Shown: positions 12,001 to 22,488 of the stretch, piece after piece
Position numbering within the stretch: the stretch's first letter is position 1
How the letters are laid out: each line of letters starts with the position of its first letter
Origin: Branchiostoma floridae
Taxonomy: Eukaryota > Chordata > Leptocardii > Amphioxiformes > Branchiostomatidae
Assembly: GCF_000003815.2 (NCBI RefSeq)
Contig: NW_023365813.1
Coordinates: 1 to 37,974, forward strand
DNA: 37,974 nucleotides
Direction of reading: 5' to 3'
Translations under genes and position numbers: made by a program
The notes under the pieces: generated by a model
Database searches by the model: none
Told to the model about the DNA's origin: nothing
Seen by the model: the letters and a program-made list of their open reading frames with translations, nothing else

Positions 12001-14607
12001 GTCGTCGCTCGATTGTGGTAAATTCCAGCATCTTCTTCCCACTTTGTATAAACTGAAAGTCGACTGTTTGCCAAGAAAAGAATGAACGATATTCTCAGGA
12101 AACCGTTGCACCTCCATTCAAATAAGGCGGCGTCCTCGCTGTGAGTTCGCCCTGCGGCCTAAAATTCTACAGGGCGCTCAACTAAGTTCATACATAAAAG
12201 CAAATCTTTTTACACTTTGAGTGTTTTGCTGTCATAATTTTACATTTTGCTTATATTCCAATTATGAAGTGAATGGTTAAATAATTCCAATTCACGTAAC
12301 TGCGAGATGGCAGCGTAAGTGATGTCTATAGTGGAATGTGTCAGCAATAGAAATTGCCAACACACCATGTAACTGTGACCACGTACATTTCACGACCAGT
12401 CATTATTACCTCCATGAAATGTAATGGAATGGAGGTTATATTTTACCCTGTGTTTGTCTGTGTGTGTGTAAACAAGATAACTCAAGAACAGCTAAGTGGA
12501 TTGGTTTCATACTTGGTGTGTTGGTAGGGTGTGATGAAAGCTGAAAATGATTAGATTTTGGGCCCCCTAGCGGCTTCCCTTGGTACTGCAGCGCAACTTC
12601 CGGGTGTGTTTTCTCATCTTCTGAACAAGCTATGGTCACGAATTTTGCGTGTTAGATAGCTCTTGTGGTCAGAAATTAGTGACATAAGTTTGGGCCTCCT
12701 AGCGGCTAGTTTAGGGATAGCAGGGGCATTTTTGTCAAAAACTTCTGAAGCATTACAACACCCCCCCCCCCCAGCCTGGTTTGGTTGATTCCACCCCTAG
12801 CCTGCACAGCACAGTTGACTCCTTCCTAAGGCCCATGGGTCATGACTCCTTGACCTCTACGTGTCACAGGCGGACCGTACCATGTAGTTCAAAATGGGTA
12901 GAAATTTGTTGGTAAAAAGGACTTTTCATAACTCAAGAAGGGAACAACAGATTTGAATGATTTTTGGTATGTAGGTATTAAACTTAGACAATGTTTTACA
13001 AAATGAAATACTAATTATGCAAAATAGGAATACATTTGCATAGTTAATGGGAATATTCCATCATAGCAGTTTTTTCTATGTATCTCTTGTCCTGGACGTG
13101 ATATGGTCTTGACATTTGGGTAATAGATACCTTTCAGTGTCATGACAAAGTGGGACAAGTTTCAGCTCCCTAACATTTAATTTCTAAACTGAAGGGGCAT
13201 TGTTGTCAAAACATTCCAAAGAGGATAACTGCAGAAAGGATTGACGGATTGGCATCATATTAGGCATGCGGATACCTTAGATAAAGATGTTCATAATGAT
13301 ATATGTGTTATGCAAATGAGGACTTAATTTGCATAATTAATGAGGAAATTGTATAATTCCATTGTTTTCAATAGCTGGACTTCAATAAATGTAACACATG
13401 TTCATTATGATGAATATAAGCAGATACCAATTATGGTAATGAGGAACCTATTTACATAATTTATGTAAAAATTGCAAAACCGCTTTATGTTTAATAATGG
13501 GAATTTTATAATTGTTTAATGTGTACGTTAGTCAATGATGAACAACACCATGCATAAATTATGTTAATATGTTAGTCAATTGCATGAAATTTACGAAAGC
13601 TCTAAATTTTCATGGAGGTATTGAGGTCGCCGAACTCTAGTGTTACAACTGTTTTGTGTGAAACACAAACAATGGTTACGTTCTATATTCGTTCTCGCCA
13701 CTTGGCCACCTTGACTAGACACCACATATGCCATACGTACTCAGGCCCCGTGCCAGTGCAGCGGCAGAACGCCTGTGGAGCCCGCAGACGCTGACTGATG
13801 CCACCGCGGCTTCTCCTAGGATGGAGGAACACAGGTGCAGGATGGTCAGGTAAGGACGCGGTACTTCTACTGTGTGATGAATTTAGTATAAGTCAGCTTC
13901 ACTTTGCTACTCCGTATCTCTCCGAATGCCAGCTATTTTTGGTCACAGCATCATATCGGGTGTCTTGCGAACCACAAACAAGTCTGTCTGTGAGGTTGTG
14001 TGTCTGTCCGTGAGTGTGTGTTTGGTCTATGCGCGCGCGCGAGAGTGTGTGTGAGGTGTGTGTGTGAGTGTGTCTGTCCTACCGTGTCTGTCTGTCTCTG
14101 ACTCTGTCTGCCTGCGGCTGGCTAAATTGTTTGTCATATTGAAGAGTTGCCATGTTACATCCTCAGAGCTGGCATTTTTGTCAATGGGAATGGAAAGCAT
14201 GCAGAAAGAATGGAAAAGGGCCTGCCATCTCTGATTGTCGACGTTTCTTGATACAATACTTTCTTGATACTTTCATCTTTAGTTTTCTGTATTGCCATAT
14301 TAACATCAATGGCGCATACTATTAGGCAAATTGCGCCATCTCAAGTAAAGTATACACGTTACGACGTACCGCAATCCCATTGTTCTTTATCATGCATGAG
14401 AGAAGTATTGCACATCCCTGTTTCTGTTGTTGTTGCAGACGCGGTATCCGTGCCCAGCCACAAGGACCCAGCTACTGCAAGTACGAGTGGAACCTGGCAG
14501 GGGAGTCCAACTACGTCCCCACCGCCTCTGGCGCGCTGGGGATGATGGGATATATCCAGCAGCTGTTGTTGTTCTGCTGTTTGGTCTTGACCTTTGGCTT
14601 TTGGTGA
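6075..14607 (+). CDS. Beta-hexosaminidase gene A (GH20, HEXA/HEXB-like), complete, 13 exons
   Basis: Exons: 6075-6331, 6726-6859, 7624-7736, 8090-8200, 8868-8969, 9442-9593, 9966-10130, 10462-10557, 10788-10881, 11097-11292, 11927-12017, 13745-13849, 14439-14607. All introns are GT-AG and total 1785 nt, 594 aa. The start is the first ATG in frame, with A at -3; an upstream in-frame GTG at 6051 is not a eukaryotic start. The enzyme removes terminal beta-linked GlcNAc/GalNAc. A signal peptide (about 1-19) is followed by the N-terminal GH20b domain (about 22-150) and the catalytic barrel (about 170-530). Equivalents of human HEXA residues are visible: R193 (R178), D222 (D207), H276 (H262), the D338-E339 catalytic pair in [13 protein letters not shown]394, W418, Y451, W490, E492. 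Oddities: N453-F454 where HEXA has Asn-Arg; Pro488 in GGEAPLW where gene B has Cys; a C-terminal extension with a hydrophobic end (581-594) and small residues at 568-571. Several N-glycosylation sequons occur (NVT, NST, NTT, NFT). Exon 1 has a weak donor (GTCTGC). Family certain; substrate inferred. Confidence 0.94.
8301..8336. repeat. Copy 1 of a dispersed 'acaagagttcg' repeat (gene A intron 4)
   Basis: The word acaagagttcgcagatctca recurs in modified form at 27988 (gene C intron 5) and 37761 (gene C intron 7). The latter two share similarity for about 45 bp. It is probably one end of a short interspersed element; borders are not defined. Confidence 0.4.
8611..8635. repeat. (AAAC)n microsatellite in gene A intron 4
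   Basis: About six tandem AAAC units in the intron between exons 4 and 5. There is no sign of function. Confidence 0.9.
10318..10341. repeat. (AAAC)n microsatellite in gene A intron 7
   Basis: About five to six AAAC units, a second (AAAC)n tract within the same gene, about 120 bp before the exon 8 acceptor. Confidence 0.9.
10588..10712. repeat. Minisatellite of 'tatgcat...agccctttttt' units in gene A intron 8
   Basis: Imperfect units built from ctatgcat, (at)tagccc/aagccc and ttttttatacat follow one another three times. The array fills most of the 230-bp intron 8 and ends about 75 bp before the exon 9 acceptor. Confidence 0.75.
11424..11590. repeat. About 20-22 bp minisatellite 'ggggacgctcctct' in gene A intron 10
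   Basis: ggggac or a close variant starts at 11426, 11465, 11487, 11507, 11529, (11549) and 11568, giving a period of about 19-22 bp and around eight units. Both strands stay open across much of the array, which reflects the repeat and not a gene. It lies wholly inside intron 10. Confidence 0.8.
12407..13620. mobile_element. About 1.2 kb inverted-end element in gene A intron 11
   Basis: The element is bounded by inverted ends tacctccatgaaat-like (12407-12420) and attttcatggaggta (13606-13620). A sub-terminal direct echo 'atggaggttatattttacc' follows the left end. It contains a poly-C run (12761-12772) and repeated motifs such as 'aactcaagaa' and 'tgcataattaatgagga'. It has no coding capacity. 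Gene A intron 11 is 1727 bp against 108 bp in gene B, so the insertion accounts for most of the difference. It looks like a non-autonomous element; the family is not named. Confidence 0.6.
13975..14118. repeat. GT/CT-rich simple-sequence tract in gene A intron 12
   Basis: A tract of gtctgt, gtgtgtgag and a short (GC)n run (gcgcgcgcgc near 14031). Alternating purine-pyrimidine composition gives some left-handed DNA potential. No gene. Confidence 0.85.
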
Positions 14608-15800
14608 ATAGAACGATACTGAGCGTAGTTGCTCGAGCTCTCATATCGCTTGACTAGTATACTTTACACCCCTATTTCACCAGGGCGGCTACATTGTTGC
14701 GACTACCCAGAGATCGCTCAATGTGTTTCATGCATAAAATGATTTCTTTTGTGTGACTTGTCAGTCATATTTCTAGCGTGATATTCGAGGTATGTAGTTA
14801 AGGATTACACAAAGCCAACTGAGGGCGCAGCGAGTTCACAGTGCGATTAGAGTATAGTGGGATTCAGTTTTGCCATATTCTGTAGTGGGTAGTAAAATAT
14901 GGTATGGGATATATACTGTCTCGTTTGGGGCCATCCAAATGCAATCTACGTCAAACAATGTATAATTAATGTAAGCATAGACTGACTTACTTCAATCTTA
15001 AACTCACTGGCCTCGCTTAAGGTACTTTGGACCACGCTGGTAGAGATTAAGTGCGTAAATTGCAATGATCGTCGTCGGGGATTGACATCATTTTGTATGC
15101 GCTGTGCTTTTTAGAATTTTGCATTAACATGTTCTTAATGTCCTGAAACTCTAGACGTTCCGATGATAATCATATCAACTTAGATGCCACTTTACTCATC
15201 TTATTCAATGTGGATGTGTTTCTTAATCCTCTACCTTACCACCCACACCTGCATTCGATGTGTGAAACATAGAGGTACATACCGCTACGGGTATGAATCT
15301 TTCCCATTTTTTTTCAAATAAGGAGGGGGCGGCACAGTAGAAAGTTGAAGGCCAGATGAATCTGTATCAAAACGGCATACTAGTACTTGTCGATCGCGGA
15401 ACATTTTTGAAAGATAAAGGAAATACTCCCCTCCCATTTCCCAATTGATGTTCACTCCAATAAAGTCTTCTTGAAAAGTTTCCCTTGACAACAAGATGTC
15501 AAAATTACGAACAGAATAAAAATTTCTACCGACGTGTAGAAATTAGCTGAAGTGTGCCCAGAGGTCAGCCTTGTTGACAGTAACTATGGAGGTGGTTCTA
15601 TCGTCATGAAGGCATTTACGACGCTTTACTAACAATCGGTTACCAGTTAAGTTCAGCCCTACTGATGGCACACAATACCCATGTTTACATGATAAGTAAC
15701 TCAATGATTGGACTCCAATCGATGTAATCTTATTTAACTATCGGGTGCCAAATCTCAGTGGCCTCAGTGGGTGGACATAGATATCTCTGCTACTAAAGAG
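14608..15800. other. Gene A-gene B spacer and presumed gene B promoter
   Basis: No coding exon is supported. The spacer is matched along its length by 24195-25360. The last 100 bp before the gene B start are almost identical in the gene C upstream region, while sequence further up carries several indels, consistent with constraint on a promoter or 5' UTR. The 'tcttatttaacta' at about 15728 is the only weak TATA-like word. An AATAAA occurs at about 15460; no canonical signal was seen close to the gene A stop (a CATAAA variant lies near 14733). Confidence 0.6.
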
Positions 15801-18800
15801 ATGAGGCCGTATTTGGTACTTTTAGTCGCGCTAAGTCTTCAGGCAGCTGTGGCAGAATGGTCGTACCAGACGTCCTGGTATGAAAAGGCACGTCAGGACA
15901 AAGTTGCCCGCGGAACTGTTTGGCCCCAGCCGAGGTCCATAGACACCACGTCCGTAAGATACTACCTCGACCCTCGTAACTTCAGGCTTGAGGCGGACTC
16001 TAGCTCTGCCGCAGTGAGTGATCCCGAGTGCAAGGCAGTTGTGGATCATGCCTTGAGTAGGTATGTACGCGTTCCTTATCGTTTATGATATTTGTTATGT
16101 CGATGATCCATCAACATTTACCATTACGTAAACACCAATGACACTGTGTACTCGATGTATCAGAAAGCCTCTGGCTCGACACACCCAATTGACGATGCAA
16201 CGGCTTATCAGTTAGCTATTGAAGCAAGTAGAATGTAGTCTAGAATCATTAGAAAAACTATTAGGCTTGCTATGATTAAGAGATGAAGACACCACGTTTT
16301 GTGAAATATTGCTGATGCTCCCCTTAAAATAGCGACATCTTAAGAAAGTGAAAATGTCTGTAGGTATGGTGAGTTGCTGTTCTGGATCCCTGAGGAAGAC
16401 AGGGCCGGGGTGGACGGAGACGAGACTCTGGACAAGCTGGTGCTGACCATCACACGCGGCTGCACCAGATATCCTAGTCTGGAGTCGGACGAGTCGTGTA
16501 CGTACCTGGCAGGGTGTTACGATGTGGTGGTGGTCATATGTGGCCTATATGTGGCTGGGATATAAGATAGATACATGAGTTTATTATTTCATTTGATCTG
16601 GTCGGTCATTTTCATTGGGGTAACGTTAGCAGCTCGTTCAACTGTAAACTGTAGACCCATCCATTCAACACTAGGCCAGAAGACGGGGAGATGACTGATC
16701 CTACTTAAATAAGAGGTTTGTTGATCATCTATAGACAAATATGTCTAGTTAATATGCACGTACACATGGCACATCCAAACACGACTTGTATCATATTGTT
16801 GTCAAAGTATCAATGCTGGCAATGATAATCGGAATCTTTGAGTAGGAAAACAATTATATAACTAGTCACTCTTGACAGATGCTTTTCCTTTTCTTCTCCT
16901 TCGTCATTTACTATGTTTTATTGATCATTTGCCTCAGACTCGATTTTGGTAAATTCTGACGGAGCAACGCTTCTGGCACAAACCGCATGGGGCGCTCTTA
17001 GGGGGCTGGAAACATTCAGCCAACTGATATACGGAGAGAACGGCAAGGTAATAACAAATACTATGTCCAACGCCAATAATGCATGCATGAATGGATGAAT
17101 TAAAGTCCTTCATTGTCATGAATGACCCTCAAACAAGCTAAGTACAGGTCGTAGTGAGAAGGCACAATTTGATATAAGAAAATGGTATCATACTACATCT
17201 ACAGAGACTACTACATACTAGTATATACAGGTTCTAAACGAAAACAAAACACAAGAAACGTAAATAATGTATTTTCTTTCATCTATGGAGTTCGTTGGGC
17301 GATCTGTCAAATCTTTGGTCGCACAGCGGTCGGAGCCCCCGGTGAAAAGGGAATAAGAAAGACGCTTTTACCTTGTTAACAACTTTATACTATTCTAACG
17401 TTATCCTTTTTGTTACTAACAGCATGTGATCAACGGGACGAGCATCAGTGATTCTCCCAGGTTTCCACACAGAGGCATCATGATAGACACCGCCAGGCAC
17501 TACCTCCCTCTGCCTTTCATTCTGCGCCACCTGGTACGTAGTGCTATCCTAGAACATCATGTTACGTTACATGCACGGGACCCCCAGCAATCAGCCTGAC
17601 TGGTGGTTGGCTTGTATCAACAAGTAATCAGCGACAAAGTCAACTGTCAACAACAACTAGACACCTTTTAACCCATGAACTGCATTGTACTTCGGTTTCA
17701 ATGTGTTATCAGTCTTGTTGTCTTCTAGTTGCAGTAGAATTCATTACAATTTCTGTTGGATGGTCAAATGTGTCAGTGGGATTTCAGGAATCACTTGCCA
17801 GAATGGCACTGAATATCAATTTCAAGGCACAAAAAATTTCAGAACTTTACATGGGTTATATTACTTAAATATAATTAATACTAGAAATAGTACTTGTAAG
17901 TACGCTCTATTTCTGACAGGACGCCATGGCTTACAACAAGATGAATGTGCTCCACTGGCACATCGTGGACGATCAGGCCTTTCCCTTCCAAAGTACCACT
18001 TTTCCAGATCTCAGCGGAAAGGTAACAGCACACACGTTTTATCCCTGCATCTGTTGAAATAGACAGAATCTACAGATGTGTGCACACTTAGAATGTTGAT
18101 ACCTGTGTATCAATACGAAGTAGGATGTCAATTCTTATGTCAATTACTCAACGTTTCATCACCACATTTATAGAACGCTTTCAATGTTCGATTTTCCTTT
18201 ACCTCCTGTACGTTTTCCTGTTATGGAGCTCATCATATCACTCTGAAGTACAAGACATGAGCCTGCCAAACGTTTCCAGCTTTCATATTGTTTTTATCAA
18301 TGCCTTTGCATTTATGTTAAGTGGAGGCGTCAGCACATATTTTGTAAACTTGAGTGCGCTATCACTCTTTCTTTTGTTCATGCAAATAAAAACCCATGGG
18401 AGACAAGTATCGGTACATGTCGCCAGAGAAGAACCCATAGAGCGAAAGACATTATCAAGTTTGATGCATCAGCAACAACACGTGTGTTAACACTCATTAA
18501 TGCTGTGCCTTTGCTAAACAGGGTGCATACACTAGGAAGCACGTTTACACACCAGATGACGTCAGCCAAGTCCTTGAGTTTGCGCGCCTGCGCGGAATCA
18601 GGGTCATCCCAGAATTTGATACCCCTGGTCACATGATGTCTTGGGGTCAAGGTCATCCGGAAATTCTGACCAGGTCAGTTGACCATGACTCTTCCTCAAC
18701 TCATGAAGGTTTGTCATTCTATGATGATTATGGTTTTGCTTTGGCTCAAACGGTACAAAAGTTCAGCCATGTATTATTTACAGGAACATGAAACTGATTT

Positions 18801-21800
18801 CTTAATTTCTGAACACATGGGTTCAGGTCTTTTTCGATCTTAGTTATGAAGCATACAAGCACATGACCGTGATATTGCCTTAAGTAAAAACTTAGCCACC
18901 CTGGATCATAAGTTGCAAAATATCTTTGGTGTCCTCCGCCTCTGTTTAGAGATGGTTGCTAAGTCCTGATGTAGATGGCTGCTTTAATTCCTGTACAAAA
19001 AAGTCTAATTCTGTGTCCAGGATTTCCACTTTGTCCAATGTGGCCGAGTATCCAGGTGACCGGCTATATTTATGTGTTGAGAAACTTCTGAGGTTGTTGA
19101 ACTTGCGTTTGTGTTCAAGGAACCTGTTTTTGGTGGTCTCCCGTCTCGACAATGTAGATTTCTTTACACGGACCTTTGATGTTTGACATTGGCGCTGTAT
19201 ATGTTACACAACACCAACTCTGTATAATAAACGGAAAGAAGTATAAGTAATAAATGTTTGTTTTTAAAGGTGCTACCCTACGAGTTTCCAACCAGACATC
19301 TATTATCTTGGCCCAGCCAACCCAGCCCGGGAAACTACATACACCTTCATGAGGAAGCTGTTCGAGGAGATCCGAGAGCTTTTCGCGGACGAATATTTCC
19401 ATGTGGGCGGTGATGAGGTCCGCTTCCAATGCTGGTAATATAAACTCTGAGTTCGCGTAGTATACATGTATGGTTGAAAAAAAAGATAGAAAGAAAACCA
19501 AGCAAATGTAGCACGTCAGATCCTAACCTCTGCTTAGAGAGTAGGTAATTGGCTCCAGTTTACTATGTGGGAGCAACAGTTTGCTGAACAACAGAACGAT
19601 CACAGAAAATGGCGAAACACTACTCACCATCTGCTTTGACGAAACCCGATTAGCGCAGACCCCAAAAAGCCAATGACAGTAATGGTCTGCTCCTCAATTC
19701 CATAAAGATAAAGGTGTTTTCTAAAATATTACATTACCTATAAAAACTGCTACTGTGTAAATAACAAACAACGTGCATCTTGTACAACATACTAGCAGGC
19801 GGCATACCAAACAACATACGAATGCAGAAAAGCTGCGAACCTGTGGTTATTGTGCACATTAAAATGGATGGTATAACTTTTTGAGTTGTCCGTAATGTTG
19901 ATATAAAGTATAAAGTACCTTTAAAAGCGTTTATGTTTCTATCAAATGCCATTTGCCGCCCGACCCACAGGAACAGTAATGAAGAAGTACAGGAATTCAT
20001 GGTACAGCAGGGGTTTCCTAATAGTACAGTAGGGTTTGCTGACCTCCAAGGGTACTACATAAATAGGTGGGTACTGTGCTTTAGTTCTCTTTGCCATCAC
20101 TACTTTTTTGAACAACTTGAATTTTACATACGTCTCATTAGATCGTTTCTGGCAATTTTATGTTACTGAAGTACTCTAATCAGAGCTTGTATACATGTGC
20201 ATACAGCTTTAAGAAAAGTCATTTTTTCAGCAATGATATGATTTTACCCTTGAATATGCATATGAAATTGATAGACGTTTTGCAGGAAGCTGATGACAGA
20301 TACCTGGTGACGACATTTTCTTGCAGGATACTTGAAATCCTTCATCAGGTTCCTGAGAGGACCAGAGGGATTGTCTGGCAGGAGATCTTTGACAACTTCG
20401 AGATCAGTGGAGACCTCACGGTTAGTGAGAACATGTGATACTAACATATTATGTTACTTTTAAGTAACATAATATGTTAGTATCACAAAAAAGCCTCGAA
20501 TCATATCATATCATATCACATCATATCATATACCAAATCATATCATATCATATCATATCATATCATATCATAGCATAGCATAACTTAGCATAGCATAGCA
20601 TATATCATAGCATATCATTGCATATACTATACCGAATCGTATCATATCATTCCTGTCACATCGTATCGTATCGTATCATGTCATATGTCATATCATATCA
20701 TATCATATTATATTATATCATCTCATGTTATGTCATGCCATATTGCAGGGATTGAATCTGGACACGATCATCCATGTGTGGGAGTGGAACGACACAAGGT
20801 ACCAAGGTGAACCATTCCGTGAGGAGATGGCCAAGGTTACAGCAGCCGGGTACAGAACGATCCTGTCATCCTGCTATTACCTCAACTACATCAGCTACGG
20901 ACGGGACTGGCCGCAGTACTACGAGTGTGACCCACACGACTTTCAAGGTAACATGCTTTATTTGCTGACAAGCACAGACAATACAGCATTAGACTGTAAC
21001 AGGTGTTGTCACCTCACAGCCATGGGCTGAATCACGTGCGCATATATCATCACACCCAGTGGTAAAATCAGTGTTAAAAATCCGTCTACATAAAGCAGTA
21101 AAATGGCAATAAGACAAATATCATATACACATATAGGATTCTGGGGAGGGGGGACCATGCGGGTTTATTCAACAGTACGATAAATATGGTACTGGGCTTA
21201 TGTTATATCGTTCACTGCTCTGGCAATTGGTCTAGTTATGTTTTGTCCAGTTACTCTACCACTACCTGTGCCAATGAACTGTGGTAACGGGTGATTAGTT
21301 GATTAATCAATTAAGATCAGTTACAAGAATTTCCATATTCCACACCAGCACATACTTACTGTAGTGCCAAACAATTGGCCGTAGCTTGTATGGTACGTAC
21401 ATAAACATACTCATCATCTATCATTCTTTTATAGAGAATAAAGAAGTACAGTTAACGTTATTGATTTCTTTAGGGACAGAGGCACAGAAGCAACTCGTCA
21501 TTGGTGGAGAAGCTTGCCTATGGGCTGAATGGGTAGACTCTACAAATTTTATTCCTCGGATGTGGTAAGTCTGACTCTCTGTCACAGAAAATTTGAACCC
21601 TTGAATATAGTTGCCAGTGACGTTTAGAGAGGATTTTCCGCACCATCATGGCTAAGTGATTGTTATATTCAGGCCCCGTGCCAGTGCTGTAGCAGAGCGG
21701 CTGTGGAGCCCACAGGACGTGGCAGACAGTGAAGCAGCGTCACCTAGGATGGAGGAGCAGAGGTGCAGGATGGTCAGGTAAGGAGATTTCTGGACGTTTC

Positions 21801-22432
21801 CCAATTCACCAATTCCCTCATCGGTGTGTACGTTTCCCCTTCATGTGTGTGTTGTAAAAGTACAGAAACATGATAACTTTCTCGGTACGTGAGCAGTCAT
21901 TCGTGAAGAAAGTCACGAGGAAAGTTTTGAGGATGATTGACTTTGAAGGGAATACAGAGGTCGTTTTGTTATCGTCTTTGATAGCGGATTGGGCCGGAAG
22001 CCTACGAAAGTGTGCCATATTGCGTATGTTGCCCGTCCAGCAATGGACGTACTGATACATTTCTAAGACTGATAACGTTCAAACATAAATTATCATAAAA
22101 TATATGCTAAATATCCGTGTTCCAAGCTTATTCTAACGCAAGAATTCGTACATGAAGCCTCTTACCAAGTCCCATTTGTCTGTTTGGGCATGAACCAAAC
22201 GCCCCAAAGCTGTACATAGTATATTTCACAAGAGATGGCGTTTACTCCTAGGCGAGGCATCCCTGCCCAACCCCAGGGCCCCAGCTACTGTGAGTACGAG
22301 TGGAACATCCTCAGCCAGCTTCCCAACTACCGTCCAGTCATCACCTCATCCGGACCTCGTGTGACGGAAGGACTGTTTCACAACTTGTTCCTCGGCGTCT
22401 TGGTCCTGGCAGTTGTCAAGTGTTTGGCCTAG
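15801..22432 (+). CDS. Beta-hexosaminidase gene B (GH20, HEXA/HEXB-like), complete, 13 exons
   Basis: Exons: 15801-16060, 16364-16497, 16938-17047, 17423-17533, 17920-18021, 18522-18673, 19270-19434, 19971-20066, 20327-20420, 20749-20947, 21474-21564, 21673-21777, 22252-22432. All are GT-AG and total 1800 nt, 599 aa. Exon lengths match gene A except exons 1, 3, 10 and 13. The start is the first ATG (G at -3); GTG at 15771 is upstream and in frame. Signal peptide about 1-17 ([18 protein letters not shown]), then GH20b and GH20 domains. Core residues are kept: R193 in DTARH, D222 in HWHIVDD, H276 in PGHMMSWG, D338-E339 in [13 protein letters not shown]395-region WQEIFD, W419, Y452, W491, E493 in [12 protein letters not shown]. 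The substrate loop reads YYLNYISYG: Asn kept as in human HEXA, but Arg424 is replaced by Tyr and the preceding Trp by Tyr. The C-terminus adds a hydrophobic segment (585-599) after a small-residue stretch (S572-S573-G574). It probably acts at the cell surface or in the secretory/lysosomal route. Confidence 0.95.
18946..19186 (-). pseudogene. Decayed Penelope-like element endonuclease (GIY-YIG) fragment in gene B intron 6
   Basis: Read on the minus strand, the sequence gives IYIVETGDH, then, after a one-base frame change, [15 protein letters not shown] and further on [12 protein letters not shown]. This order (YI...ET, R-F-x-EH, V-x-ILDTE followed by aromatic residues) is the pattern of the GIY-YIG endonuclease at the C-terminus of Penelope-like retrotransposons. 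The frame change near 19140 and the lack of an upstream reverse transcriptase mark it as a dead remnant. A shorter copy remains at the same place in gene C (32390-32496), so it inserted before the B/C duplication. Confidence 0.55.
20435..20486. repeat. Perfect 24-bp inverted repeat (hairpin) in gene B intron 9
   Basis: Two arms of 24 bp, gtgatactaacatattatgt plus tact and its exact complement, are separated by only TTTA. It starts 15 bp after the exon 9 donor and abuts the TCATA microsatellite. A perfect stem of this length in a 328-bp intron could extrude as a cruciform or fold in the pre-mRNA. Confidence 0.95.
20501..20740. repeat. (TCATA)n microsatellite in gene B intron 9
   Basis: About 240 bp of TCATA units with TAGCA, CGTAT and TATTA variants. 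It reaches to within 10 bp of the exon 10 acceptor (tattgcag), so it replaces a normal polypyrimidine tract. Confidence 0.95.
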
Positions 22433-22482
22433 ACATGTTTTAAGCGTCGCCATCATTTCGTTATTACGAACTGGATTGGTAT

Positions 22483-22488
22483 AATAAA
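22483..22488 (+). terminator. Polyadenylation signal of gene B (second AATAAA at 22536)
   Basis: AATAAA lies 51 bp after the stop codon, with another AATAAA at 22536-22541. Either would give a short 3' UTR, typical of compact invertebrate genes. Confidence 0.6.

Noticed and set aside
14390-14644. 84-codon minus-strand frame opposite gene A exon 13
   Set aside because: Antisense shadow of a well-supported coding exon.
15771-15800. Ten-residue N-terminal extension of gene B (and 25331-25360 of gene C)
   Set aside because: It also begins with GTG. The ATG at 15801 or 25361 starts a normal signal peptide.
19115-19501. 128-codon minus-strand open frame (and the similar 155-codon frame at 37409-37876)
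   Set aside because: Both are antisense shadows of hexosaminidase exon 7 in genes B and C; the sense strand has the family motifs.
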